Shown here one piece after another: positions 12,370-23,620 of a stretch of DNA of 64,000 bases (its first letter is position 1; each line of letters begins with the position of its first letter). Origin of the DNA: Diphasiastrum complanatum (taxonomy: Eukaryota > Streptophyta > Lycopodiopsida > Lycopodiales > Lycopodiaceae); assembly GCA_029204225.1 (NCBI GenBank), contig MU832030.1:1-64000 (forward strand), read 5' to 3'. The notes under the pieces were generated by a model. That model worked only from the letters and a program-made list of their open reading frames with translations. It was not told the origin of the DNA and made no database searches. Both the position numbers and the translations under genes were made by a program.

Positions 12370-12873
12370 ATGGAGCGTTATGATCATGACGCAGTTACAC
12401 ACTCACTTGTTGGCATTGATTCTCAGGGAGACTTCCAGTTGATTACTAAGAAGCTTGCACCACGTTATTATGGGCCTTATCGCATTGTGGAGGTTCTTAG
12501 TCCAGTTACATATCGCTTACAGCTTCCTGCTTCCACATGCGCCTGTGATGTATTCCATGTCAGTTTATTACGTGCTGCTATTGAGGATGACGCTCCTTGT
12601 GATGCTGAGTTTCCTACTACTCCAGAGTTATTTCCATTTTTACCTGCTGCTATATCACAGGTCCGTCTATACCATAGTCGACGCCGCCGGCAGATTCAGT
12701 TTTTGGTCCAGTGGGATGGTCGTCCTATTGAGGAGGCTACATGGGAGCCTATTGATGTGTTTCATCATACACCATTACTTGCGGATCAGGCTCGTGCTCT
12801 TGCTGCACTTGTTGATTCCTCTACATCAGATGTTCCTCTAGCTGTTGATGCACCAGGGCTTGCTGCTACTTGA
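12370..12873 (+). pseudogene. Integrase tail and chromodomain of element A
   Basis: The frame starts in displaced protease sequence and joins KLAPRYYGPYRIVEVL, the GPY/F module at the integrase C-terminus. A chromodomain follows (RRRRQIQFLVQWDG, then EATWEPID). Chromodomains of chromoviruses direct integration to marked chromatin. The whole block between protease and GPY/F is deleted. TAG/TGA stops are absent in this segment and it ends naturally about 50 bp before the 3' LTR. Confidence 0.88.
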
Positions 12874-12919
12874 TCCGGTTATCTTTTCGGCAGTTGGGTC
12901 TTTTTTTTGTGTCAGGGAG

Positions 12920-13331
12920 AGTTATGGACTCGGCTCATTACATTCGCCGCGTCCATTTACATTTACAGTTACTTTACTTTATGTAGGCCTTGGGCCCTTT
13001 TTTATTCATTAGTGACATTCAGACCATATGGTTGGCCTTTGGCCTTATTATTCATTATTAGGCCATTTGGACATATTACTGGAGAGTGGGGGCCTTCTTG
13101 GAGGGCGCACTATTATCCCTCCCAGTTGGGCCCTAGCCACTAGAAGCTTCCTTTTAGGGCTTCCTCTTGGCTATAAGTAGGGAAACTGTGTCATTTGTCA
13201 TTCAGCTGATGATATTGATCTCTCTCTTTAGCCTCCTTAATCTCTCTCTTTCCTGCTTTCTAGGGTTAAGTCTTGCTTATGTGATGCTTTCATAGCTTAA
13301 TTCTAGATCAGTTGTGGCTCTATTCGTAACT
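12920..13331 (+). repeat. 3' LTR of element A (412 bp)
   Basis: Begins AGTTATGG after the purine stretch TCAGGGAG and ends CGTAACT; followed by the GTACA target duplicate. Confidence 0.92.
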
Positions 13332-13437
13332 GTACATGACTAATATAAAATGCGTAACCAGCAATATACATAACCAACAGTAAATGTAAAGAGGCCTGCG
13401 GAATATATGCAGAGTAGCCCAGTAGGCCTGTATCCCG

Positions 13438-14876
13438 AAAATAAGCTGATAGTCCTGCCGAGATTCAATACCGGAAAATACATGCTGAGTACCATCATGA
13501 GAGAATGTCAATGTCTGCTGCTGGAGGTCTACTGTAACCGCACCAAGGGATGCAAACCAATCAGCACCGAGGATAAGATCGTACCGTGTAAGTGGAATAA
13601 TATGAAAATCTGCCTCACCAAGGAAGTCTCCAATCCGATATGAAAGCTGCTGATACATCTGCGTGCTAGGAAAAGAGTGTGCGCTGGCAACCTCAACATG
13701 CAGGGGATGAGGCGTAGTGACTGGCATAGCACGAATGCGTGTAGTAATATGACTGCTGAGAAACGAGTGAGTGCTACCCGTGTCAACAAGGGCAATAAAC
13801 TCACGACCAGTGATACGTACGCGAAGACGGATATGGCGTGGACCTGCCTTACCGGCCCAAGTAGCATAAGCAAGCTGAGCATGGCATACAGTTAGATCAG
13901 GGGGATTAGAAACAGGCTCAGTGGGTGTGGCAAACTGATCAACAGGTGGGTCATTATCAAGAATATGAAGGCATATGGCAGAATCAGGACTATCATCAGG
14001 TGTGTCAGCATCATGGAAATAGACGGCAGTAGTAGTGGCAGGCTGTCGGCAATCACGGGCGATATGATCAGGACTCTTACAATTGAAACATAAGCGCTTC
14101 TCACGGATCTCAGACATCTCAGGCTGTGAGTAGCGACGAACAAAAACAGGACGAGGAGAAAAAGGAGGACATGGTGCAGAAGGAAGAGTGGACGAAGGTG
14201 AACTGACAGATGTGGGACTAGCAGAGGATGGAGAGGAAAAAATAGGACGTGTGAAAGGACGCGAAGGACGAGAAATAGAGGAAGAGAGGGGAGAGTACTT
14301 GTGCTGCAGTGCGGTAGCAAGGGAGATGGCGTGAGAAAGAGTGAGTGGAAAAAAAGAAGAAACATCATACCTGAGTGCGCCTCGTAGACCAGCAACGTAG
14401 CGAGAGATGAGCTCCAATGTAGAAATATCTGGGAATAGATAGGAAAGCTCTGTAAACCGTGTCGTATAAGCAGCCAAGTCACCAGTGTGAGATAAACTGC
14501 GAAAGATGTCGTGTTGTCGAATAAGCCACTGAGGATCAATCATCGCTAGGCGGAGTGCTGTCATAAACTCTGTCCAACTAGCAAGACCAGGGTGTGAAGC
14601 CGTCTGGCGAAACATGTGCCATCAAGTAGCAGCACGGCCCTCCAAATGTAAAGCAGCCAAATGTATCCGTTGAATGTCAGTCTTAGGAAACATAAGGAAG
14701 TAGGTCTCAAGCTTAGAATGCCAATTCTCGAGTTCATTCCCATCAGATGACCGAGAATACACAGTAAGTTGTGTTGAATGTTGTTGAAGCAAAGAGACGA
14801 AAGCCCTCAGCAAAGAGAGAAAAATCAACAAGGAAAATGGGCACCCAATCAGAAAATCAGATCTGAAATTCAGCAA
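13438..14876 (-). pseudogene. gag: gag-protease of element B
   Basis: Reading from 14876 down: a gag domain (SSDGNELENW, then ISRYVAGLRGALRYD), a Ser/Pro-rich linker, a CCHC knuckle (CFNCKSPDHIARDC) and a protease with LVDTGSTHSFLS and ILGADWF. It is collinear with gag-protease of element A. A TGA stop near 14620 replaces the first of two Trp codons present in A. The gag N-terminus and most of the leader are missing: only about 20 bases separate the primer site from coding sequence. The frame then runs directly into the 3' LTR across the pol deletion. Confidence 0.9.
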
Positions 14877-14898
14877 TCAGGAAAGTGCTCTGATACCC

Positions 14899-15371
14899 AG
14901 TTATGATCAAAATCTCAGGTGTTGAATCAATGAAGCATAAAAGACAGCAATAGACTAAAGCCCTACAAGCAATAGAGAAGACAATAGGTTCTCCCACGAA
15001 GAGCCCAAGCAATACCAAGCAATAATCTGAAAAATGAGTGTACAAATGCCCCATGCCCCTATAAATAACCCTACCAATGAACCCTAAAATAGGAATTCAA
15101 AAGTAAAGGGAGGCAAAATGTGGAGGGAAAATAGTGCGCCCTCCTACGGGCCCCCACTCCACATATAACCATATAATAAGGGCCCAAGGCCAGTCAATGT
15201 CATAAAAAAGGACCTAGTGCGGGTCATAAGCATATGAAAAGGCTCTGGGGCCTGTACATGACTAATATAAAATGCGTAACCAGAAATATACATAACCAAC
15301 AGTAAATGTAAAGAGGCCTGCGGAATATATGCAGAGTAGCCCAGTAGGCCTGTATCCCGTAGTCCGTAACT
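14899..15371 (-). repeat. 5' LTR of element B (473 bp)
   Basis: On the minus strand it starts AGTTACGG and ends CATAACT, followed by the tRNA-like primer site at 14886-14898. It matches the split left copy closely. Confidence 0.9.
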
Positions 15372-16109
15372 TCCCCCAAAAGTGTAAAATGATGGTCTGA
15401 AGTAGAGTGCCATGATCTAAAGTCAAACCCTCTTTTTATCAATTTATGCACATAGACGTATCAAAACATACAAGATAGAACCAAATTCCAAACAACTTTG
15501 CAAACACATGATTGAATATTCTGCTATAATCATTCTTTGTACCAAGTGGATCCCATTGCTAATGAAAATGGCATGCAGCATCAGCAGAATGGATAGAGAC
15601 CTCTGCCACAAGGTCATCCATTTCTTCAACCTAGACTCTAGTGCATATTGTATGAATAAACTCAATTATCCAAGGACTACCTCAATGAATATAGATCAAG
15701 GAAGAGAAGGATTAATATTTGACCAATAACCAAATACAAATTTTTTTAAGATTCGTGTACAGTCAATGAAGCCCTTAAGTTAAAAACAGTCTTTACAACA
15801 ACCAGGTCAAATGACAACTAAAGATTAAATCCTGAAGAAAATAAATGTGAGGAAAGAAATAGCATGCAACAAATAAAATCTTGAAAGAGGCTAAAGTGCT
15901 TACTTTAAAGGCCAATGTATGTGTATGGGAGGAGGATTTTATTGAACAACTCTCTAGAATCTAGAATGACAACTTGTCACAGCATCCCAAGACCGAATAT
16001 TTCGATGAAGCTTACATGTGGATGAAGTTATTTTGTAAGAAGAAGGATGCTAAATTGACTGCACAAACTTTTTGTACAGTTAGCTTGCTCTAGAAAAATA
16101 GCACATCTA

Positions 16110-16280
16110 GAAAGGTGACTCCTAGACTACAGCATGTTGTAGGATTTTAACACAAGGATCTATGATCCCCACTCACATGGACTACGTATTTAAGCTTACA
16201 AGTACCTAGACTACAGCCTATTGTAAGGTTTTTAAAAAAGGATCCATGATCCCCACTTGCATGGACTACATATTTAACAG
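16110..16280. repeat. Tandem duplication, two units of about 75-80 bp
   Basis: Both units carry CTAGACTACAGC, a TTGTARGRTTTTAA-like stretch, ATGATCCCCACT and CATGGACTAC followed by TATTTAA. Units begin near 16128 and 16207. No known function. Confidence 0.7.
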
Positions 16281-19200
16281 CTTGGAAGTACCATGGGGTT
16301 CGGTCATCTTCATTTTGTGCTCCATTCTAGACGAGAGGAGGTTTTTGCTTGCAATACTAGCAATTGTTTCTCCTGTGTGTGGGGCACCATCTTTTAGGAA
16401 GCGTAAAGGTCGAGCTACAAGAATATGTGCGGTGACCATTTCGTTCAATTAGACAACCATACTGCTAAAGATTGAGTGAACATTAGATTAGACATTGGAG
16501 GCAAACTATTATAAAATTCAGGCTTGGGTATCAAAAGGACACCTTTCTGTTACAAGCTTTTAACAAAATATTGGAAATTGTAGAAAACTAATTTTCTTGA
16601 CTCCACTAGGATTAGAATGGAATTCTGCCCCAAAGAAGAGGATATGTGTCAATTACTTTTGAGCACTTCGTTCCAATATGAAAGGTAAACTTCAGCCCAA
16701 GTGACTATGTCTTCGAAGACAACATAAAGTGCATAAAAATAAGTCCTCAAATATGGTCCTAGAAGATCAGTCGATTAAATCTCGGGTAAATCGCCATGCA
16801 TGCTATTATGTTGTCCATATGGAAGCCATTAAACTAAGAATGATTGGATATTTTAAAGACTTCAAGAAATAAATTTAAGCTGAAAATTAAGAACAAGTGG
16901 CTGTTAATTAAGAAAGAGCATGGCCTCCTTCGACATTAATTCTACTAGCGATACAGGTTATGGATTTGAATTTTCATATCCAAAAGTTTAATGGCGGCAG
17001 AAACTTTTCCAAAGTGAGTCTATCTATAATACCTCCTACCAGCCTAGATCCAAGAAAAGGTTATCTTGGATTCTTCTTTCACCAATGAATCGAGAACATC
17101 ATTGTCAAATTTCACCTCTTCTTTGGTCAACTGAACTTATATGTTATCCACAGTCTCCTTGGACTCTGACTAAGATGCGATTCTTTTATCAGGTCAGTCA
17201 AAACTTTGCGATTCTCTTCCATTCTCAAGGTCAAAGTTCTTGGCCTACAACTTGTTGATGAAACACGAGATGGACTCTACCATAGTAGGCTATTGTTTAT
17301 TCCTCCACATCTCATGTGAACCACTAAGTTCTTTCAAAGACAAAGTGTGCACAAAGTATTCGGGATGATCAAAGTAAAGGGATTCCATTCACTTCCACCC
17401 CAACAGAAGCAAATAAAGTATTTCAATGGCATATAGGGGATTTAGTGGATGGTGCAAAATAAGCAGCTGCTATTGACCTTCATGGTTTACTAGACATTCT
17501 AGGAAAACTACAACAAACAACGAAGTCCTCTCAAATAATTAGCCAAAATTTCAAAAAACATAGATGAATTTGCCCTTGAAATTTCGGTACCTTCAGAACA
17601 GAGACAACAGATGATGCTTTTCCATCACCCCCAAGAATATGTTTACACTGAATGTTTTTAACATACATGCCTCCTGCACATATGAAAAGCAAAATGAGTT
17701 TGCAACCTTGACCAAGCCCGCATATAAAGCTTAAGGGAAACTATAAGCCCAATGCAACAAGATTCGTGGTGCCTAAATCAGTAATGTATTGATTAATTTT
17801 ATCAACCTTGCATACCTCTCCAGATAATCTACTATTTGCAAGAATATTTAAGTTACGCTTTGTTGTATTGCAAATCAACAAACACTAGATAGTGGTATAT
17901 TAAAACTCTACTATTTTCAAGTTATTAACCCAAAGAACTAAGAACTTTTGCTTATTACTAATGTCTTTTGACAGATTTACATTCAAAAAAACAAAATCGA
18001 GACAAGGTAAATTCCAAGGTCGAGATTTGCAATCCTCAGAATCTTAATGATTGTAAACTACAAAATGATGACCCACTTAGGGCTATTTATGATCTTCCAT
18101 TAAGGTTCTCCTTCTAGAAAGCCTAGTTTTTCTAACTTTGATTGATTGGACTTTAGGGGTGCAAATGTAATTAGTAATGCCCCAAACAATAAACCCTGAT
18201 CACATATCCTTGACTCTCTCCTACTTAAAAGCAAGAGTTGGTATCACAAAGCTCCTGCTTAAAGTAGCAATAGTTAGGTCGTGTCCGTTTTCTAACTATT
18301 TCCTTGTGTTAAACCAATTGTAACTATCAAAATTTAAATTCTAGAAAATCTTAAACTTAAACATAACAACATGTACTGTAGAGCCTTTTCACTCACATTT
18401 GGAAACATGGAAGGCCTTTGGAAAACCAAGACCGTAAAAAATAAGATTTCTAAAATTGTCGACATTGTAGCTTTGTGCGACAACTTCTTATCTACTAAGG
18501 TTGATTGAATAAAATAGACCACAAACATATGACTCTACACCAAATAGCCTAAGAGAGATTTACACCACCAATATGCCTAAAGGCTCATCAGTTTTTTTTA
18601 AATTACCAACCCATCGACTTTCAAACGCACAAAGATGAAAGTGTCTTGTCTCCATTAGTGTAGCTTCACTACTGTGAGTGTGTCGCGCAAATGCATAAAT
18701 ATTGTCATAGTAGCAAACAAATGTTTGAAGCTTCTTAACATTTTTGACATTTAGAACCCTTTTTTTTTACTTTTAAGTGAATAAATATACAAATATGATA
18801 GGTTACCAAGGATATAGGCACAAACTAACTATCATCACAAATATGTAACAAAACTCATGTGTTACTAACATTGCCTTTAGAAAAGCATGCAAGAGGAATG
18901 TTTGCATTCAATAGAGTTTTTGTTCATGTTTGGTCGGGTAGAAGAGCTGCAACATTTGTTCTATGTTATTAGACGTATGCATTTAATATAAATAGTTTGC
19001 CTTATAAGAATGTACTTTGCATGTAAGTAGCTAGCCAACTCATTTATTGTGTGTGTAACTAATCAAATGCACTTTATCAGTCAAATGTACTGACTACATG
19101 GATGGATGAATGTACTATTTATACCATTGACAGCTTTTAGAAGATCGAGTGAACTGAACATATATTGATGTTTTAGCTTTGTTCCTTACAATAGCATTAA

Positions 19201-20139
19201 AGGAAAGTCATTTGTAGCTTTGTCCAAGTTTATATCTCATCGAGCCAGTACTTGCTAGACCATTTTATTGCATTCTTACTCAAGGAGGTGAGAAAAACTT
19301 ACTCTCTGTCCCTTGAACATGTGGGAGATCGTCGCTATCATTCTCATGGTCACCTTATGAGCTACTTAAAAGATTGATTGTCTTGATACACATCAACAAA
19401 GAAAGGAAACGGGTTTGCCCAATGATACCAAGCACTTCAACAACATCCTGGACCATTTCTCACCAGTACTTATGGGATAATCATTCCCTCATGCATGTCC
19501 AATCGAGTGGTCCTATAATTGTTGTGAGACGTCGACTCCAATTAAAACCTAACCACTCTAGGAGTCCTTTAATCACCAGAGGCTAGACACAGACTACACT
19601 TAGGCAAATGGACACTGAAGAATGCACAATCCACCTAAATAAGCATACTAGCAGCTTACAAATTTTGATGATCGAAAGATGCAATTTTTGTTTTGCGGGA
19701 ACACAAAGCTGAGTTCATGGATCGGAAATTACCAAGGATGAACAAGAGAGTAAGGTGAGGCTAACAAGTATGTAAAGGCTTCAACTTTCTATGCAGTGAA
19801 CATTTGCAGGTCTTTTCTATCACAGCTACTCTATGCAATTGATCTAATTCTCAGCTTTCAAAAATCTCAATGCTCTAGTTACCGTTATCTCATATCTGCC
19901 GAGTTGAAACACGCCATTCGTTGCATTCAGATTGAATGACATCTTGAACCCCGACAGATAACTTGAGCTTTCGGCCAAGCCACTTGAACGATGAAGCAAT
20001 AAACCAAAGCATGTCAAGAAGAAATTTAGTACCTAATGACTATGAGATCCTGGGCGAATATCTAGTTTCCACTGGAAGCAGAGGCATGCTGAAGAGTAAA
20101 CTAAAATTCAGCCGGTAATCAATACGGCAATCTGGGCAG

Positions 20140-20335
20140 CAAGAATTGAGAACTTCAAAAATCACGTTGCAATACCGTGAAGATTACATAGATTAAAATC
20201 AAAACAATCCTGGAGCTCAGAATCTAACTTGCTAATGTGGGCAGCAGGAATCAAAAACTTCAAAAATCAGGTTGCGATACTGTGAAGATTACACAGGTGA
20301 TCAAAACCAAAACAAGGCTGGACCTCAGAATCTAA
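20140..20335. repeat. Tandem duplication, two diverged units of about 95 bp
   Basis: Both units carry GGGCAGCA, AACTTCAAAAATCA, GTTGCRATAC, GTGAAGATTACA and end in CTCAGAATCTAAC. Units begin near 20140 and 20240. Confidence 0.7.
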
Positions 20336-21153
20336 CCTGATGAAGGTTTCATGGTTGCGGAAGAGAGCCACATCTTCTCAGAGGAGAAGGATGCCAATGG
20401 ATGAAGTACAAACTTCCAAAGCCTCTATCCTTTTAGCTCTTTTTTTTATGGATGGCATGCACAATGGATTCTCAGTAGGCATTTTCATTGGAGAATCCTA
20501 CCATAAAAGATGGTAGACACTTGTAAGGACCAGCTATTTCATTGCAAAGATGCATCTTAAGAGAAACTTGAACCTCTAGGAACAAAGAAACTAGGATACC
20601 AACCTAACCAACTCACCAGACCCACTTTTATGGCAATGATCCAATGGAAACTAGTGAGTACAAAGATAATCCAATGGAAACTCATTGAGTACAAAGACAA
20701 TCCATTTGATTTGCTTAAGAAACAAGAACTTTGTGGCACATCACAAAGGCCTTGCCATTATTGTGGTGTTTTTAGATTTGTAATTTTTTGACATGAGAAA
20801 TGACCATTCATTAAGAATGGATAAAAATTAATTAGTCATTTTTTAACTTTACAAATTATTATTTTTTCTATTATCATTGAGTATTTATTGTGTCACAATC
20901 TCAAAACCCATAGTCACAAAATTATGCATAATTCTTAAAATACTAGATTCACATATTGTAATCATTTTTCAAAAGTAACTAGAAATTTTATTATTAACTA
21001 TTTGTAGCTGTATAGCTTAATACAAAAATTTCAAGCTTAATGTTCACGAAAAGACTAGTAAATTTTGCAATGTAATATTTATGATTTCATGATGCACATT
21101 CACAATTGCATAAATAAATATCACAATTTACTACGTACGTATTGATGAAAGTA

Positions 21154-21614
21154 TGTAGTGGGTTTCTTTCCTTGCCTAACCTAAATCCAAGATCTAGTCA
21201 ATCTAGCATCAAAGAGACGAAGTTAGTTGTCACGCGTAGGTTCGTTCCCATGAGAGCAATAGTATAGTTCAGATTACAGCATGAATGGAAGATCCAAATC
21301 TAACTCTAACATCCACTAACCCTAACTATTAACACTACGCATCCATTAACACTACGCATCCACAACAAAGATAGCTTACTCTTTCTCTCTCTCCCTTTCT
21401 CTCTCACAAAAAGTATAATAACATACAATCCCAATAACATTCAGATCCAACAATTAGCAAAAAACCAAAGAAAGCATAAGAGATGGAAGAAAAGTGAGAG
21501 AGCAAGGACATTCATCAATCCATTCCTGAAAAGAACAAATCTGCTTTATTGAAATGAGGAAATGAGCATGAGGAGCAACTCAAGTTGGTCCCTTTTTATA
21601 GTAGAGAGGAGGAC
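21154..21614 (-). repeat. Partial LTR of the element C family
   Basis: Starts TGTAGTGGGTTTC on the plus strand and matches the C LTRs up to GAGAGGAGGAC. It then stops, and the complete left LTR of C starts at once. It may be the remains of an older LTR into which C inserted, or a product of LTR recombination. Confidence 0.8.
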
Positions 21615-21793
21615 TGTAGTGGGTTTCTTTCCTTGCCTAACCTGAATCCAAGATCTAGTCAATCTAGCATCAAAGAGACGAAGTTAGTTGTCATGCGTAG
21701 GTTCGTTCCCATGAGAGCGATAGTTTAGTTCAAATTTCAGCATGAATGGAAGATCCAAATCTAACTCGACATCCATTAACCCTATCCATTAAC

Positions 21794-22448
21794 TGTGAAA
21801 ATTGTCAACATTTCCTAGCTAGTTTGAGGCCTAAATTGGCTAAAATTGTAAATAGTTTTGGTTCTGGAGTTTCACACGTGTGAACCAGGCCACAATGTTT
21901 TTATTTACTGTATTTTTTCAGTATGATGAAGTGTCAAACTTCATACCCTTCAAAATGAGACCATTTTGATGTATTTTGGTCATATAAGCCATTTTTAGCT
22001 ATTTTTCCTATATAGGGAATATCTAGGGTCAAGTACCTTCTAGAGAGAGGAGAGAGAGTCATCTTCCTCATCCATAAATAGTAGGGAAGTCGTGGAGAAC
22101 AGGTTGGAGAAACCTTTTGTATGCTTCATTGAGATCAATAGATCATTGTCATTGTTTCTTCCTCCATTGAGAGCATTGTTGTGTGTATTGTCTTCAAGCT
22201 ATTGTGTATGATCTTAGGTGCTTTCCAAAAGTGGTAGGCTGATGTATTATGGACTGTATAATGCTATTTTGGGCCGCACTTGATGTTTATGGAAGTTTCC
22301 ATTTGTGATAAATGCTTTTTGATCAAGTTCTTTGCATTCTAGGTAGCATAGAATGTGTTGCCAATTCCTAGCTTATGTAGTTTGGAGTGCAAGCATTCAA
22401 GCCAATGATCTTGGAGTTTAGATCCACTTAGGATCTGTATTTTTCACA
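21794..22448 (+). repeat. 5' LTR of element G (655 bp)
   Basis: TGTGAAAATTG at the start, TTTTTCACA at the end. It includes a CACACGTGTG palindrome near 21874 that may bind a bZIP or bHLH factor. Confidence 0.97.
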
Positions 22449-23620
22449 TGGTATCAGAGCTGGTTGGCTTCTATTTACAGTAAGTATTCCATTTTTGGTG
22501 ATATTTGGATGTTTGATCAAGTTCTAGCATGATTTTGCATTGCTTTGTTGATCAAATCTTACTAACCTTTGTTTTGTGAGTTGAACTTGTGGATCAAAAG
22601 CATATTTCAGGTCTATTGAAGATCAGAGGCTGAAAAGAAACTATTTTGGATCAGATCATAACACCTAATCATTTGTGATTGTGAGGCTTGTGCATATTCA
22701 ATACTAACAATGTTCTTTTCAATCCTATTGTTGACAATCTCCATTCTTGGATGAACACTCTCCTTAAGTGGATGAAACTTCTCCTTAAGTGGATGACAAA
22801 TGCTCTTTTGAGTGAGTTGTAATTCTCCTAAAGGCTGAGCAAAGCTCCCATTTGGATGAAAGATCCCCTTTTTTGGGTGAACATATTGTAAGCTCCATTG
22901 TGAAGAGCATATTGTAAAGATTGTCATCAATTTTGGCATAAATTTTGGTGTACTTTGTTGAGCATGTAAGTAACTCTCCTTATGTAATTTGATTGGAGCA
23001 TTTGCTGGAAGGTGTTAACCATTATGCAAGTGTGTTTTCAGGTTCTTAACAGGTTGAGGAACATTCTCATGTGAAGTGATCTTAGATCTACATCTAAACA
23101 CCAAGATTTGACAAGATAGTGAAGCTAGTCTTGTGATTCACTAAGTGTGCTCATTCATTCACCTCTAAATCTTGTATTTATCACTTGCTGGAGTTTATAA
23201 ACTTTTAGAAGTGTGGTTTACATGTGGTTTTACAGGTTGAATCAATATCTTAGTGTGTTGATCATATGTTGATCAAGTTTGTTCATTACTAGGTAATCTT
23301 GGCATCCTAGTTTTGGGTATTTTCTAAGAATGCAAGTAACTCTTCACACCATAACTTGATTTGGTCACTTGCTGGAAAGTTTGAGAGCTTAAGCAAGAGT
23401 GTGTTCAGGTTGGTTTGATTTTGTAATCCATTCTTAGTGTGTGCAAAGTGTTGCATGTGTTTCAATCTTCCTTTCTATGCTTGGAAACCATCTAGGTTCA
23501 AGATAGAAGTGTTTTAGGGTCCTAAATCTTCATAGATCTCTTTATCTATCATTTGTTGAGAGAAAAGTGAGTGCTAAGTGCTTTAGGACAGAACCTAAAA
23601 GTTGAAGAAACATTAGAATC
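22449..23620 (+). promoter_or_regulatory. Primer site and long untranslated leader of element G
   Basis: TGGTATCAGAGC at 22449-22460 is the primer-binding site. About 1.15 kb without a long frame follows. The leader repeats a diverged unit: a donor-like GTAAGT or GCAAGT (near 22480, 22967, 23333), a phrase like CACTTGCTGGA (near 23000, 23180, 23370), and an acceptor-like TTTCAG, TTACAG or GTTCAG (near 22608, 23040, 23236, 23408). It may be spliced in the transcript. Confidence 0.7.

Larger units (their letters stand above)
9790..13331 (+). mobile_element. Element A: pol-deleted chromovirus-type Ty3/gypsy retrotransposon nested in element B
   Basis: LTRs at 9790-10207 and 12920-13331 begin AGTTATGG and end CGTAACT. 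GTACA is duplicated on both sides (9785-9789 and 13332-13336). TGGTATCAGAGC follows the 5' LTR without a gap. The interior encodes gag, a CCHC knuckle, an aspartic protease, then jumps straight to the integrase tail and a chromodomain; RT, RNase H and the integrase core are missing. It is in the opposite orientation to element B and has the same LTR termini and related gag, so both belong to one family. Confidence 0.92.
9438..13437 (-). repeat. 3' LTR of element B, interrupted by element A
   Basis: Pieces 9438-9789 and 13337-13437 together match the 5' LTR at 14899-15371. The match stops at TATCCCG, about 12 bp short of the expected LTR end, where gag-protease sequence is joined directly. Confidence 0.85.
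9438..15371 (-). mobile_element. Element B: pol-deleted Ty3/gypsy LTR retrotransposon, split by element A
   Basis: A complete insertion: TCCCC occurs just left (9433-9437) and just right (15372-15376), a 5-bp target duplication. The LTRs start AGTTAC and end CATAACT on the minus strand, so the ends are AGTTA/TAACT rather than TG/CA. The 5' LTR (14899-15371) is followed on the minus strand by GGTATCAGAGC, an initiator-Met-tRNA-type primer site. The interior holds only gag and protease; RT, RNase H and integrase are deleted, and the deletion also removed about 12 bp of the 3' LTR. Element A lies inside the 3' LTR. Confidence 0.88.
15372..21153. other. No gene recognised
   Basis: About 5.8 kb of AT-rich DNA with only short open frames and many stops on both strands. 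It holds two small tandem duplications (listed separately) but no LTR, terminal repeat or conserved protein motif that I can support. Confidence 0.6.

Noticed and set aside
11457-12383. Long hydrophobic frames on the plus strand
   Set aside because: Frame-shifted shadows of the gag-protease gene of element A; the same effect occurs at 13529-14539 for element B.
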